Shown: one piece after another, positions 1-9,100 of the stretch | How positions within the stretch are numbered: position 1 is the first letter of the stretch | How the letters are laid out: every line of letters begins with the position of its first letter | Assembly (NCBI GenBank): GCA_028287685.1 | Contig: JAQBPE010000313.1 | Coordinates: 1-41,771 of the forward strand | From: Cyanobacteria bacterium RYN_339 | GTDB taxonomy: Bacteria; Cyanobacteriota; Sericytochromatia; S15B-MN24; JAQBPE01 | Reading direction: 5' to 3' | DNA length: 41,771 nt | Made by a program: the position numbers and the translations under genes | Notes under the pieces: model-generated | Told to the model about the DNA's origin: nothing | Seen by the model: the letters and a program-made list of their open reading frames with translations, nothing else | Database searches by the model: none

Positions 1-15
1 CAGCGAGCGGGACAT
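1..15 (-). CDS. Start of a divergent gene cut by the window edge
   Basis: On the minus strand an ATG at 13-15 is preceded, at 5 nt, by an AAGGA-type ribosome binding site. Only five codons (M-S-R-S-L) lie inside the window. If real, the gene is divergent from ycf23. The product cannot be identified. The call rests only on the ribosome-binding-site/start arrangement. Confidence 0.3.
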
Positions 16-59
16 GGCTTTCCTTTCGGGGTGCGTCCCCATCTTAGCAGGCCAGCGGA

Positions 60-68
60 TGCTATAAT
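60..68 (+). promoter_or_regulatory. Extended -10 promoter for ycf23
   Basis: The sequence TGCTATAAT is a perfect extended -10 element (TG-n-TATAAT). No good -35 hexamer lies about 17 bp upstream, as is usual for extended -10 promoters. Transcription would start near position 75. This gives a leader of about 28 nt with the ribosome binding site AAGGAG at 90-95. Confidence 0.6.
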
Positions 69-102
69 AGGCCCGTTTTCCAACATAGCAAGGAGCCCTT
101 CC

Positions 103-858
103 ATGTCCACTTTGCAGACCCTCCACGCTGCCCTGACGGAGCGCCGCCTCCTGAAGGTGATCGCCGGCATCGAGAACTTCGACCGCGCCGCCGTCGTTGC
201 CATCGCGCGCGCCGCCGCCGCGGGTGGCGCCCAGGCGATCGACATCGCCGCCGACGCCGATCTGATCCAGGCCGTGAAGGCCGCCGCGCCGCAGCTGGTC
301 GTCTTCGTGTCCTCCACCGAGCCCGCGAAGCTGGTGGAAGCCGCCGCCGCCGGGGCCGACGTGCTGGAGCTGGGCAACTTCGACGCCCTGTACCGCAAGG
401 ACGTCCACCCCACCAAGGTCGAGATCCTGAACTGGACCAAGGCCATCAAGGCGGGCGCCGCCAACACCCCGTTGTGCGTGACCGTCTCCGGCCACCTGCC
501 CCTGGCCCAGCAGCTCGAGCTGGCGATGGAGCTGCAGGCGATGGGCGTGGACATCCTCCAGACCGAAGGCCAGGTCGGCCCCGAGTCCGAGGACACCTTC
601 GCCGCCTTGTCCGGCGCCATCAGCGCGCTGGGCAACACCGCGGAGATCCGCAAGGTCGTGTCCCTGCCCTTGCTGCTGGCCGGTGGCTTCAACCGCGTGT
701 CCGCGCCCTTCGCGCTCGCCGCCGGCGCTGATGCCCTGGGCGTCGGCAAGGCCGTCACCCGCCTGGCCGATGAGGCCGCGATGGCGGTCGAGGTCCGCGC
801 GCTGGTCGCCGCGCTCGACGCCGTGCACGCCGCGGGCAAAGGCCTGGCGCGCGTCTAA
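103..858 (+). CDS. ycf23: Ycf23/DUF561 family protein
   Basis: A 251-aa protein resembling the Ycf23 (DUF561) family of cyanobacteria and red-lineage plastids, a TIM-barrel-like family without a firmly assigned reaction. Recognisable features are the N-terminal STLQTLHAAL..R..LKVIAGI segment, a GAD-LELGNFD strand, the DILQTEG motif, and a late AAGADALGVGKAV phosphate-binding-like loop typical of TIM barrels. An upstream in-frame ATG at 31 was rejected. The ATG at 103 has AAGGAG 7 nt upstream and lies downstream of the predicted promoter. The gene is monocistronic: a strong hairpin terminator follows at 874. The family distribution makes this the main taxonomic marker in the window. The family assignment is from remembered sequence similarity, and the function is unknown. 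Confidence 0.8.
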   Translation: MSTLQTLHAALTERRLLKVIAGIENFDRAAVVAIARAAAAGGAQAIDIAADADLIQAVKAAAPQLVVFVSSTEPAKLVEAAAAGADVLELGNFDALYRKDVHPTKVEILNWTKAIKAGAANTPLCVTVSGHLPLAQQLELAMELQAMGVDILQTEGQVGPESEDTFAALSGAISALGNTAEIRKVVSLPLLLAGGFNRVSAPFALAAGADALGVGKAVTRLADEAAMAVEVRALVAALDAVHAAGKGLARV

Positions 859-873
859 ACACTTCGCGTGAAC

Positions 874-904
874 GGGCCGGTCGCGAGGCGCGACCGGCCC
901 TTTT
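874..904 (+). terminator. Rho-independent terminator after ycf23
   Basis: A perfect 12-bp inverted repeat (874-885 with 889-900, loop AGG) is followed by TTTT. It lies between the ycf23 stop and the lysS ribosome binding site, so it separates the two transcription units or attenuates read-through into lysS. Confidence 0.85.
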
Positions 905-927
905 CAATTCCCAGCAAGGAGAACCAA

Positions 928-2424
928 GTGGCCGTGGAGATGGACAACCTTTCCGAACAAGAGCGCGTGCGCCGGCAGAAGCTGCAGGCCTTGATCGACT
1001 CGGGCGTCGAGCCGTACCCCACCAAGTACGACCGCACCCATGTCGCCAGCGACTTGCAGACCCAGTACGCCACCCTTGAAAACGGCGTAGACACCACCGA
1101 CGTCGTGCGCGTCGCCGGGCGCTTGATGGCCCGCCGCGGCCAGGGCAAGCTGGTGTTCGCGGACCTGGTCGACGGCACCGGCAAGATCCAGCTGGCGCTG
1201 GCGCTGGATGCGCTCGGCCCGGAAGCCATGGAGCGGCTCGACCTGCTCGACATCGGCGACCTGATCGGCGTCCAGGGCACGGTCCGCCGCACCAAGCGCG
1301 GCGAGCTGAGCGTGGCCGGCACGGGCTGGGACTTCCTTTCCAAGTGCATGAAGCCCCTGCCCGACAAGTGGCATGGCCTGGAAGACGTCGAGCAGCGTTA
1401 CCGCCAGCGCTACCTGGATCTGATCGTCAACCCCGACGTGAAGGAAACGTTCCGCAAGCGCTCCCAGGTGCTGCGCACCATCCGGCGGTTCATGGAGGAT
1501 CGGGGCTTCATGGAGGTGGAAACCCCCATGCTGCAAGCCATCCCCGGCGGCGCTGCAGCGCGGCCGTTCCACACGCACCACAACGCGCTCGACATGCCGC
1601 TCCACCTGCGCATCTCGCCGGAGCTGTACCTCAAGCGTCTGGTGGTGGGCGGCTTCGAGAAGGTCTTCGACATCAACAAGAACTTCCGCAACGAGGGCAT
1701 CTCCACCCGCCACAACCCCGAGTTCACGATGATCGAGTTCTACCAGGCCTACGCCGACTACCACCAGGTCATGGACCTCACGGAAGAGCTGGTCTGCGGC
1801 GTCCTGGAAGAGGTTTGCGGCAGCCTGCAGATCCCGTATCAGGGTGCCACGCTGGACTTCAGCCGGCCCTGGCGCCGCGCGTCCATGGCCGAGCTGGTGA
1901 ACCAGCAGCTGGGCACGGACGTGGCCACGATGGGGGTCCCGGAGCTGGAGGCGCTGGCCGTCAAGGTGGGCGCGAAGATGCCGCACCTGCGCACCCACGG
2001 CCACCTCGTCAACGAGATCTTCGAGGCCACCTGCGAGGATGCGCTGGTCCAGCCGACCTTCGTGATCGACCACCCGTTGGAGATCTCGCCCTTGGCCAAG
2101 CGCAAGCCCGAGAACCCCAACCTGACGGAGCGCTTCGAGGTCTTCATCGCCGGCCGCGAGCTGGCGAACGGCTTCAGCGAGCTGAACGACCCGATCGATC
2201 AGCGCGGCCGCTTCGAGGCGCAGGTCGCCGAGCGCGACGCCGGCAACGACGAGGCCCACGCCGTGGACGAGGACTACCTCAACGCGTTGGAGCTGGGCTT
2301 GCCGCCGACCGGCGGCATGGGCATGGGCATCGATCGCCTCGTGATGCTGGTGGTCGACGCCGCCTCGATCCGTGACGTGATCCTGTTCCCGCACATGCGG
2401 CCCAAGGCTGCCGATGACCATTGA
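928..2424 (+). CDS. lysS: Lysyl-tRNA synthetase (class II)
   Basis: A 498-aa class II lysyl-tRNA synthetase that charges tRNA-Lys with lysine using ATP in the cytoplasm. The N-terminal third is the OB-fold anticodon-binding domain (VRVAGRLMARRGQGKLVFADL...). The catalytic domain shows motif 1 (around FMEDRGFMEVETPML), motif 2 (FRNEGISTRHNPEFTMIEFY) and motif 3 (GGMGMGIDRLVML). It ends in the family-typical RDVILFPHMRP. The GTG at 928 was chosen because AAGGAG lies at 916-921, 6 nt away. A GTG at 868 is in frame but would place the ycf23 terminator inside the coding sequence. The length is normal for the family. The 3' end overlaps the KDPG aldolase gene by 11 nt, so the two are probably co-translated. 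Confidence 0.95.
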   Translation: MAVEMDNLSEQERVRRQKLQALIDSGVEPYPTKYDRTHVASDLQTQYATLENGVDTTDVVRVAGRLMARRGQGKLVFADLVDGTGKIQLALALDALGPEAMERLDLLDIGDLIGVQGTVRRTKRGELSVAGTGWDFLSKCMKPLPDKWHGLEDVEQRYRQRYLDLIVNPDVKETFRKRSQVLRTIRRFMEDRGFMEVETPMLQAIPGGAAARPFHTHHNALDMPLHLRISPELYLKRLVVGGFEKVFDINKNFRNEGISTRHNPEFTMIEFYQAYADYHQVMDLTEELVCGVLEEVCGSLQIPYQGATLDFSRPWRRASMAELVNQQLGTDVATMGVPELEALAVKVGAKMPHLRTHGHLVNEIFEATCEDALVQPTFVIDHPLEISPLAKRKPENPNLTERFEVFIAGRELANGFSELNDPIDQRGRFEAQVAERDAGNDEAHAVDEDYLNALELGLPPTGGMGMGIDRLVMLVVDAASIRDVILFPHMRPKAADDH

Positions 2425-3028
2425 TGACCTTGCCGCGGCTCGCTTCGTCCCGGTGATCCGGGCGTCGCAGGCGCGCAAGGCCCTCGTGGCCGCGAGAGCG
2501 CTCCTGCGCGGCGGCTGCAAGGCCGTGGAGATAACCTACACGACCCCCGGCGCGAGCGAGGTGATCGCGGAGCTGGCCGCGGATGGCCACCTCGTAGGCG
2601 CCGGGACGATCCTGGACTTGCACCAGGCGGAGATCGCCTGGACCGCCGGCGCCGCCTTCCTGGTGTCGCCGCACTTCGAGCCGTCCGTGGTGGCGGTGGG
2701 CCTTGCCAGCGGTCGCCTGGTCATTCCCGGGGCGCTAACCCCCTCCGAGGCGCTTGCGGCCTTCACGGCAGGGGCCCGCACGGTCAAGATCTTCCCCGTG
2801 GAAAGCCTGGGCGGGCCGCGCTACCTCAAGCTGCTGCGTGACCCGCTTCCCTTCCTGCGGTTCTTCCCCACCGGCGGCGTCACGCTGGCCGACGCGCCGG
2901 CCTACTTGGCCAACGGCGCCGTGGCCGTGGGCGTCGGCACCGCGTTGGCCCCCGCCGACGCCATCGAAGGCGGGGACGAGGCCCGGCTGGTCCAGCTCGC
3001 AAGGGAATGGGCCGCCGCGCTGTTGTAG
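2414..3028 (+). CDS. eda: KDPG/KHG aldolase (2-dehydro-3-deoxy-phosphogluconate aldolase)
   Basis: A 204-aa class I aldolase of the Eda family. It cleaves 2-keto-3-deoxy-6-phosphogluconate to pyruvate and glyceraldehyde-3-phosphate (Entner-Doudoroff pathway), and members often also act on 4-hydroxy-2-oxoglutarate. The TIM-barrel landmarks are in order: the catalytic Glu39 in AVEITY, GAGTIL, LVSPHF, IPGALTPSE, the Schiff-base Lys125 in VKIFPVES, FFPTGG, and VGVGTAL. The start ATG overlaps the end of lysS by 11 nt, an unusual pairing that implies translational coupling. No other Entner-Doudoroff gene is in the window. Length is normal for the family. Confidence 0.92.
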   Translation: MTIDDLAAARFVPVIRASQARKALVAARALLRGGCKAVEITYTTPGASEVIAELAADGHLVGAGTILDLHQAEIAWTAGAAFLVSPHFEPSVVAVGLASGRLVIPGALTPSEALAAFTAGARTVKIFPVESLGGPRYLKLLRDPLPFLRFFPTGGVTLADAPAYLANGAVAVGVGTALAPADAIEGGDEARLVQLAREWAAALL

Positions 3029-3101
3029 CCGAGATTTAACTTTCATTTGACGCCCCCAGGGACTAGGATGGAAGCAGGCAGGCGGATGAGCAGGAGGGCG
3101 C

Positions 3102-3527
3102 ATGGCGGACGAGATCGGCCCCAACCTGAACGCGCACGTCCCGATCCTCGATCAGATCGGCCACCTCGCGCCGCTGGACCGCGCACGCGGCACCAGGCCG
3201 CTGACGCCCCAGCAAGGCCCGCGCATCGGACGCGACGGCGTGCGCCTGACGGAGCGCTCCCGCCGCATCATGCAGGCCCTCGCCAAGGGCGAGACCGACC
3301 TGGATGACCCCGACTACATGCGCCTGCGCCAGCTCTACCAGCGTGCCGACGCCCCGGAAACCGTGACACAGCAAGCCCATGGCTTCCCACCGGAGCTGTT
3401 GGCGTTGGTACAGGCGTACGAGCCGGGCGATATGCCCCAGGCCGGTCTCGAACCCAGCGGGACTGGCGACCTGGTGGCCGGCGCCCTCCAACGCCTGCGT
3501 AGGGCCTACTACGCGCTCATCCTTTGA
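3102..3527 (+). CDS. Hypothetical protein, 141 aa
   Basis: I do not recognise this protein. It is soluble, charged and probably mostly helical, with no signal peptide or membrane segment. A basic/acidic stretch near residues 42-70 (RIGRDGVRLTERSRRIMQALAKGE) is vaguely like helices in small regulatory proteins but is not diagnostic. The start is well supported by AGGAGG at 3092-3097, 4 nt before the ATG. It sits alone between eda and the exonuclease/phosphatase-fold gene, with 73 and 113 nt gaps on either side. The existence call is based on the ribosome binding site and on coding-like composition. Confidence 0.65.
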   Translation: MADEIGPNLNAHVPILDQIGHLAPLDRARGTRPLTPQQGPRIGRDGVRLTERSRRIMQALAKGETDLDDPDYMRLRQLYQRADAPETVTQQAHGFPPELLALVQAYEPGDMPQAGLEPSGTGDLVAGALQRLRRAYYALIL

Positions 3528-3549
3528 CGCGGCCCTTTCCTTAAGGCAA

Positions 3550-3596
3550 CGTTAGCGCCCGGCTTGCCGCGCGTTAACCGCCTCCCGCTGCTAACG
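3550..3596. repeat. Inverted repeat CGTTAGC...GCTAACG in a short intergenic gap
   Basis: CGTTAGC at 3550-3556 is exactly inverted at 3590-3596, with a related GCGTTAAC element between them. It lies upstream of the exonuclease/phosphatase-fold gene and could be an operator or a weak RNA structure. No T-tract follows, so it is not a standard terminator. Confidence 0.3.
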
Positions 3597-3640
3597 GCAC
3601 GATGACAAGCGTGTCCCCCGGCAACGGAAGGTAGCCTGTC

Positions 3641-4714
3641 ATGATCTTCGAGTCCCGCGTCGGTCGCACGATCGCCGAAAAGCTGCAGACCCTGGTCAAG
3701 ACGCCCGGCCGCGACGCGCTGGAGAAGGGCGTGAAGCAGGCCGCGAGCCGGCTCGAGCAGTCGCCCGGCATGGCCGTCGACGTGCTGCACCTCTCGAAGC
3801 CCGGCGTCCAGGTGGTGAAGCCCTACAAGGTCGCCACCTACAACGTCGAGAACTACTTCCCGGAGGGCGTGGGCAAGCTGGGCGATCGCCTCCAGCCGTT
3901 GAAGACGGAAGAGCAGAAAGTGCTGCTGGGCAAGGGCTTCCACCAGCTCGACAGCGAAGTGGTCGGCGTCCAGGAGATCTACGACGCGGCGACCCTGGGC
4001 GACTTCGCCAAGCAGAAGCTGTCCGACATGGGCTACGTCGATCTGGCCGTCAGCAAGGGCAACGACACCCGCGGCATCAACGTCGGCATCATGAGCCAGT
4101 TCCCGCTCAAGCGGGTGCTCTCGCATGCGGACCTGCTGGTCCAGGTGCCGGGCGAGGCGGAGCCGCGCAAGATGGCACGCGACCTACTCCAGGCCACGGT
4201 CCAGGCACCGGGCGGGGATCTCGAGGTCTTCGTCGTGCACCTGAAGTCCAGCCACATCCCCAACGGGCACGAGATCGCGGATATGGCCCAGAAGGCCGGG
4301 ATTTCCTTCGACGAGATGAAGGCGAGCCTGTTAGAGAAGGCGGCCGTTCAGCGCGAGGCGGAGTCCGAGTCCGTACGCGGCTTCGTGCGCGAATGGAACG
4401 AGGCCAACCCCGGCAAGCCTTCCGTGCTCCTGGGCGACGGCAACGACGTGCCGACCTCGAAGACCGTGCAGATCCTGCTGGGGATGCACGACCAGGGCGA
4501 GAAGATGCACAACCTGGTTGCCGACGAGCTGGGCCCGGAAGCCTTCACGCACCACTCGCCCGGCGGCTGGCAGAGCGAAATCGACCAACTGGACGTCGAC
4601 GACGATCTGCTCAAGCAGGTGGTGCCCGGTTCGACCACGATCGTCAAAACGCCAGAGACGGAGGCCGCTTCCGACCACCGTCCCTCTCGTTTCACCGTAA
4701 ATCCGGCGCGCTAG
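3641..4714 (+). CDS. Endonuclease/exonuclease/phosphatase-fold protein
   Basis: A 357-aa protein of the Mg-dependent endonuclease/exonuclease/phosphatase superfamily, which hydrolyses phosphodiester or phosphomonoester bonds. The family motifs appear in order: TYNVENYF with Asn68, GVQEI with the metal-binding Glu112, RGINVGIM, FVVHLKSSH near residue 200, LLGDGND near 268 (usually GDFND), and the terminal SDHRP (residues 345-349) with the catalytic Asp-His. The first 60 residues are a helical extension outside the fold. No signal peptide is seen. GGAAGG lies about 10 nt before the ATG. The substrate cannot be assigned: DNA, nucleotide, phospholipid headgroup and sugar phosphate are all possible. 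The gene runs convergently into the next one and its stop overlaps theirs in a shared CTAG. Confidence 0.85.
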   Translation: MIFESRVGRTIAEKLQTLVKTPGRDALEKGVKQAASRLEQSPGMAVDVLHLSKPGVQVVKPYKVATYNVENYFPEGVGKLGDRLQPLKTEEQKVLLGKGFHQLDSEVVGVQEIYDAATLGDFAKQKLSDMGYVDLAVSKGNDTRGINVGIMSQFPLKRVLSHADLLVQVPGEAEPRKMARDLLQATVQAPGGDLEVFVVHLKSSHIPNGHEIADMAQKAGISFDEMKASLLEKAAVQREAESESVRGFVREWNEANPGKPSVLLGDGNDVPTSKTVQILLGMHDQGEKMHNLVADELGPEAFTHHSPGGWQSEIDQLDVDDDLLKQVVPGSTTIVKTPETEAASDHRPSRFTVNPAR

Positions 4715-6111
4715 ACCTTCTGCTTCAACGAAGACAGGAAGCGGTTGCCCACGAAGTTGATCATGTGGGCCAGCTGCTCGCGGGCGACCAGCGAGTCCTT
4801 GAGCTCGATGAAGCTCGTCACGATCTCGCGGAACTCGTCCGACGGCTGGTGAAGCTCGTCGAAGGGCAGCGCGAAGAAGCGATCCACCAGGTCCGTTTCG
4901 GCCGTCACCAGCTTCTTCCAGATCTCGTGTAGGTCCTTCTCGTCATGCTCGAACTGAGACACCGCGATGGTGTCCAGGTTGAACGTACGCTTGAAGGCTT
5001 CCTTCACCTCTTGCTCGTTGAGGGATTCCTCCCAGATCTTGAGGTTGTCGCTCGCGGTCAAAGCCACGGTCGCGCCCTTGCTCTGGAACTTCTGGAGCTG
5101 CTTTTCCTTCGCCACCAGCTGTTGCTGGGCGCTTTCGAGCATCTTGATGCGGTCCTGGAGCTTCTCGTTCTCTTCCTCGACCCGCGTCACCTGCTCGCGC
5201 GCTTCCTGGTGGTGCTGCTGGGCGCGGCGGATGTCCTTCTCGAGGCGCTCCGCCTGTTGGCGCAGCGGCACGATTTCGTCGCGCACCTTGCTGGTCTTGT
5301 CCGCGGCGTCGGTGCGGGCCTTGGTCAAGTCGCCGATTTCGCGGCGCAGCTGGGCCTCCACCTTCTGCCAGTCGGCCTGACGGGTGGTCAACTCGCCGCG
5401 GGCCTTGTCCTGCGTCTCTTGCAGCTCGGCCTTGCGCTTGTCCTTGTTCTCTTCGAGCAGGCGCTTGAACTTGTTGACTTCCTCGTCCAGCTTGGCGAGC
5501 TTGCCTTCGTACTGGTCCTTCTGGCGCTCCAGCTGGCCTTCCAGCTGCTGACGCACCTCCGCGAGGGCGGCTTCAGACACGCCCGCGGACTCGGTGGCGA
5601 CGGCCTCGGCCGGCAGCTCGCCTTCCAGGTTCTCGGTCTTGGCCTTGGTCTTCTTGACCGCCGCCAGCGCCTTCGCGGGGAACTCGTAAGGGCCCATACG
5701 GGCGAACACGTTCACCAGCTCGAGGTCGGAGTCCTTGACCCACTTCTTGAAGGCCGCCGTGGCGTCCTTCAGGTCGGTCTCGATGCCTTCGGCATCCTCA
5801 TCGGGCGGGGTATCGCTTTCGCGCTTGAAGCGCTCGGGGAACTCCGGGACCTCGCCGAGGCCGGCCGCGTTGTCCTTCATCCAGGCGTTGAAGACCAACT
5901 CACGCATCTTCTTGTCGGTCGTCACGACGCCGTCCAAGAACGCGTTGATCTGGCTTTCACGGGCCTTGCCGGCCGCCATCTTCTGTTTCTGGAGGAACTG
6001 GAACCGCAACCGGTCGTTACGCTCGATCAGCTCCTGCTTCCGCTTCAGGCCGAGGCCGGCGAGCATGGTCTGCACCGCCTGGGTCTGGGCATCGGTATCC
6101 GCTTTAGCCAA
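4711..6111 (-). CDS. Coiled-coil protein, 466 aa
   Basis: Unrecognised cytoplasmic protein. Residues about 1-150 are helical and charged, an Ala/Lys-rich linker follows, residues about 185-345 are a long Gln/Glu/Lys-rich coiled coil, and the C-terminal about 110 residues form another helical, more conserved-looking domain (FNLDTIAVSQFEHDEKDL). The start codon is TTG at 6109-6111, supported by GGAAGGAG 7 nt upstream. That region is the end of the upstream 1071-aa gene, which it overlaps by 8 nt, so the two products are translationally coupled and probably partners. It could be a scaffold or a cytoskeletal-like filament. No nucleotide-binding motif is visible. Confidence 0.75.
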   Translation of the reverse strand: MAKADTDAQTQAVQTMLAGLGLKRKQELIERNDRLRFQFLQKQKMAAGKARESQINAFLDGVVTTDKKMRELVFNAWMKDNAAGLGEVPEFPERFKRESDTPPDEDAEGIETDLKDATAAFKKWVKDSDLELVNVFARMGPYEFPAKALAAVKKTKAKTENLEGELPAEAVATESAGVSEAALAEVRQQLEGQLERQKDQYEGKLAKLDEEVNKFKRLLEENKDKRKAELQETQDKARGELTTRQADWQKVEAQLRREIGDLTKARTDAADKTSKVRDEIVPLRQQAERLEKDIRRAQQHHQEAREQVTRVEEENEKLQDRIKMLESAQQQLVAKEKQLQKFQSKGATVALTASDNLKIWEESLNEQEVKEAFKRTFNLDTIAVSQFEHDEKDLHEIWKKLVTAETDLVDRFFALPFDELHQPSDEFREIVTSFIELKDSLVAREQLAHMINFVGNRFLSSLKQKV

Positions 6112-9100
6112 TGGTCAACTCCTTCCGAGCGAACGGTACAAAGAAGCTCGCGAGGGCTTTGATGTCTTCAAGGAAGCTCTCGGCCCGCCGCTGGCTCAGG
6201 AACTGCTGGTATTGCGGCGAGTCCATCAGCTCCGTCATGCCAAGGTCGATCGCCGCCTGGAAGTCGCGGGCGGCCGCCTTGCGTAGGTTGCGCGCCAACA
6301 ACAGCTGGGCACGCTCGTAACGGATGTCCGCGTTATGCGGCTCCGACGTGATGCGTTGGTTGATCGCCTCGATCTCCGGTTCGAAGGAGGCGTTGCGCAC
6401 CTCCAGCGAGCCCGAGGCCACGCCGCTCTGCTCCGTAGGGACATACACCTTGATCGTGGTGATCGGATAGTCCCGGCTGGCGGGCAGGGCGAACGCCACC
6501 TGGCGCTGTTGATCCCCGTCCGGCTCGACTTCCAACAAGCCCAGCCTGCGCCCATCCGGCGAGGTGGCCTCGAGGCGCACGGGGGTATCCTTCGGGCCCT
6601 GCACCTGGAGCTCGACGTAAGCCGTGTTCTCCTGCAGGTACTCGTTGGCGATTTCGAAGTGCAGCACCTTGGGGTGCCACGTCACGGTCAACGTGCCGAC
6701 GCTGCGGCCGTCGATCGAGATATGGACGTCGGTCTCGTGGCGTTCCAGGGTCTCCTGGAGCGAGCTAAGCGAGAAGGTGGCGAAGCCTTCGTAGAAGTCC
6801 TCATCCAGCGCCTCGCCGTCGCCCACCTTCAAGGTTCCCTTGACGCCGCTGCGGGCGAAGAGCACCAAGGTGATGTGGCCCAATTCCTCATAACTAAGGC
6901 TGGACTTGCGGATCCAGGTACCTTCATTGTCGTCCAGCAGGCGGAAGCCGACGACGTCCGGCTCGATGGCGACCCGGAGATCGATCGGCGGATTGACCAG
7001 GGTGAGGATGCCCTCCAGCGGTTTGGGCTGGAAGGGGCTGTTCTCCATGGTGTCGCGGTCGACGACGGGGGAGCCCAGCGAGAGCTTGGTTTGCTTGGCG
7101 CCGCCAACGAAGCAGGCGCCCGGGCAGGTGGCCCTCACGGTGTAAGTCATGTCCTCGTCTTGCGGCCCGGTGGGCGTCACCGTCAGCGAGAGCGCCGGCA
7201 GGATCACCACCGTGCGCTCGCCCAGCATCTCGCCCGCCGCGCGCAAGAACACGCGGTAGGTGCCGGCCAGGTCGAACTCCGGGGCGACGTGCAGCGCACG
7301 GCGAAGCATCGGGCCGCTCAGACGGCGGTTGTCCGACGGGAAGTTCATGAGCCAGTTCAGCTCGTCCCAGTTGTAGGCGGCGACGAGCTCGCCGTCGCGC
7401 TGGATCTCGATCAGAGGGTTCCAGACGTGGGAGACGTCGTCCAACAGCAACTCGTCGGCCGAGCCCACGATCAGGCCGGCCGGGCTCTGCGGCACGAACG
7501 CCAGGGGGGCGATCGGCGGGGGAAGCTCGGGAGCTTGCCAGACCTCGTCCACGCGGTTGATGAAGAGCCACTGGTAGCGGCCATCGATGTGGATGCTCAG
7601 GTCCTGGTTGGGGTCGCGCCAGGCCATGCGGTGGACTTCGTAGTCACCGGCCTTGCCGAGGTTCTCGACCGCCAGATCCTGCATCGCCATCGCGCCCGTG
7701 TTGATCGGGCGGTTGGCGTACAGGAGGTAGCTGGGCATGCCGAAGGCATGCGCGGCGGCGGAGGGCTCCACGGCTTGGCCGGTGGCTTCGGCGAAGAGCA
7801 TGACCTCGGGCATCGGCAAGCGCGTCGTGACGGGCCGGCCATCGAAGGAGACGACCTCGCCGGTGGCGTGGTCCTGCACCTGGAGCTCGAGGTGGCCGGC
7901 TGCGGCCGCGCTCAGGGACAGCGTGCGGGGCGACAGGCTGCCGACCCCGCGCTCGTCCAGATCGAAGGACAGGCGGCCGCCGGTCTCGGCTTGTGGGCAC
8001 TCCAACTGGAGCGTCTTGCCGGCCTGATCGGGCAGGCAGACGCGCAGGCCCGTCCGCACGCTCAGCTTGGGGTGGCCGTCTTCAACCGCCGCCACCAACT
8101 CGGCGCGCAAATGCACGCCCGGTTGCGGCGTCAGCTTGGTGGGACCAAGCGCCAGCGCACGGGCCGCGGGTACGGGTTCCGCGTAGAACCAGCCCAGGGG
8201 CAGGCGCTCCTCGAAGGCCTGGCGCGGGGACTCGAACAGGGGCCATCCGTCGGCGTCGGCCGTGGCTTCGGCCGAGCCGCGCCAGACGATCCGGTTGCCG
8301 ACGAAATGGGCGCCGTCCTGCCAGGTCTTGAGATCTTCCAGGGTGAGGCCCTCGTTGGGCAGCACCGTGTAGCTCTTGCGCTCCAGCAGGTACGTGCCGT
8401 AGAGCGGCACGCTGGACGCCTTGTCGACCATGGCCAACGATCCGTTGGGCAGGCGCACTTCGTTGCCGCGCGGGAAGCTCAGGAGCGCGTGGCGGAACTG
8501 GTCGGGGTGCCAGGCATGGGCCAGCGCGCCTTCCAGCACGGCTTGCGCCTCCTGGCTGCCGCCCAGCAGCTTGGCGGCGTCGATGCCGCTGGCCTTTTTG
8601 ATTTCTTCGCTGGCGGAAAGGAGGTCGCCCACGCGCCACTTGGGCTGCGTGCGCAGGAAGGTCATCAGGCTCGCCATGCCTTGGATCGCGGGCGCCAACA
8701 CGCCCGCATTCGGCAGCAGGCGCTTGGCAAGCGTCGCCAGGTGGTCGCGCGTCGCTTCGTCGATGGTGGCGGGCGGCACATGCAGCGGCGCGAGAGGATC
8801 GGGCAGTGGATGGAAGAGGCGCCAGTAGACCGTGAAGTACTCCGCGGCGGCGACCAGCAGCGACGTGGGCACGCCCACGGTGATCAGCAGGGCTTCCAAC
8901 AGGCGGCGCGGCTCCGGCTTGGCGGGCAGCGTCAGGCCGGCTTCGCGCATCGCCGCGGGCAACACGCGCTCGAAAAGCGCGTACTCGGGCTCGGAACCCA
9001 TGAGGGTTTGGTAACGGGCGTTGAAATCGGCGAGGCCTTCGCCGCCTTGCAGCAGGGCCATCACGGCCGCCAGCGCCAGGCGGCGGCCGCCCACTTCGAG

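Noticed and set aside
868-927. GTG at 868 as the lysS start
   Set aside because: It would place the ycf23 terminator hairpin inside the coding region, and it has no ribosome binding site. GTG at 928 has AAGGAG at ideal spacing.
3102-3527. FlgM-like anti-sigma factor
   Set aside because: Only a short charged helix resembles FlgM. The conserved C-terminal pattern is missing and no flagellar gene is adjacent.
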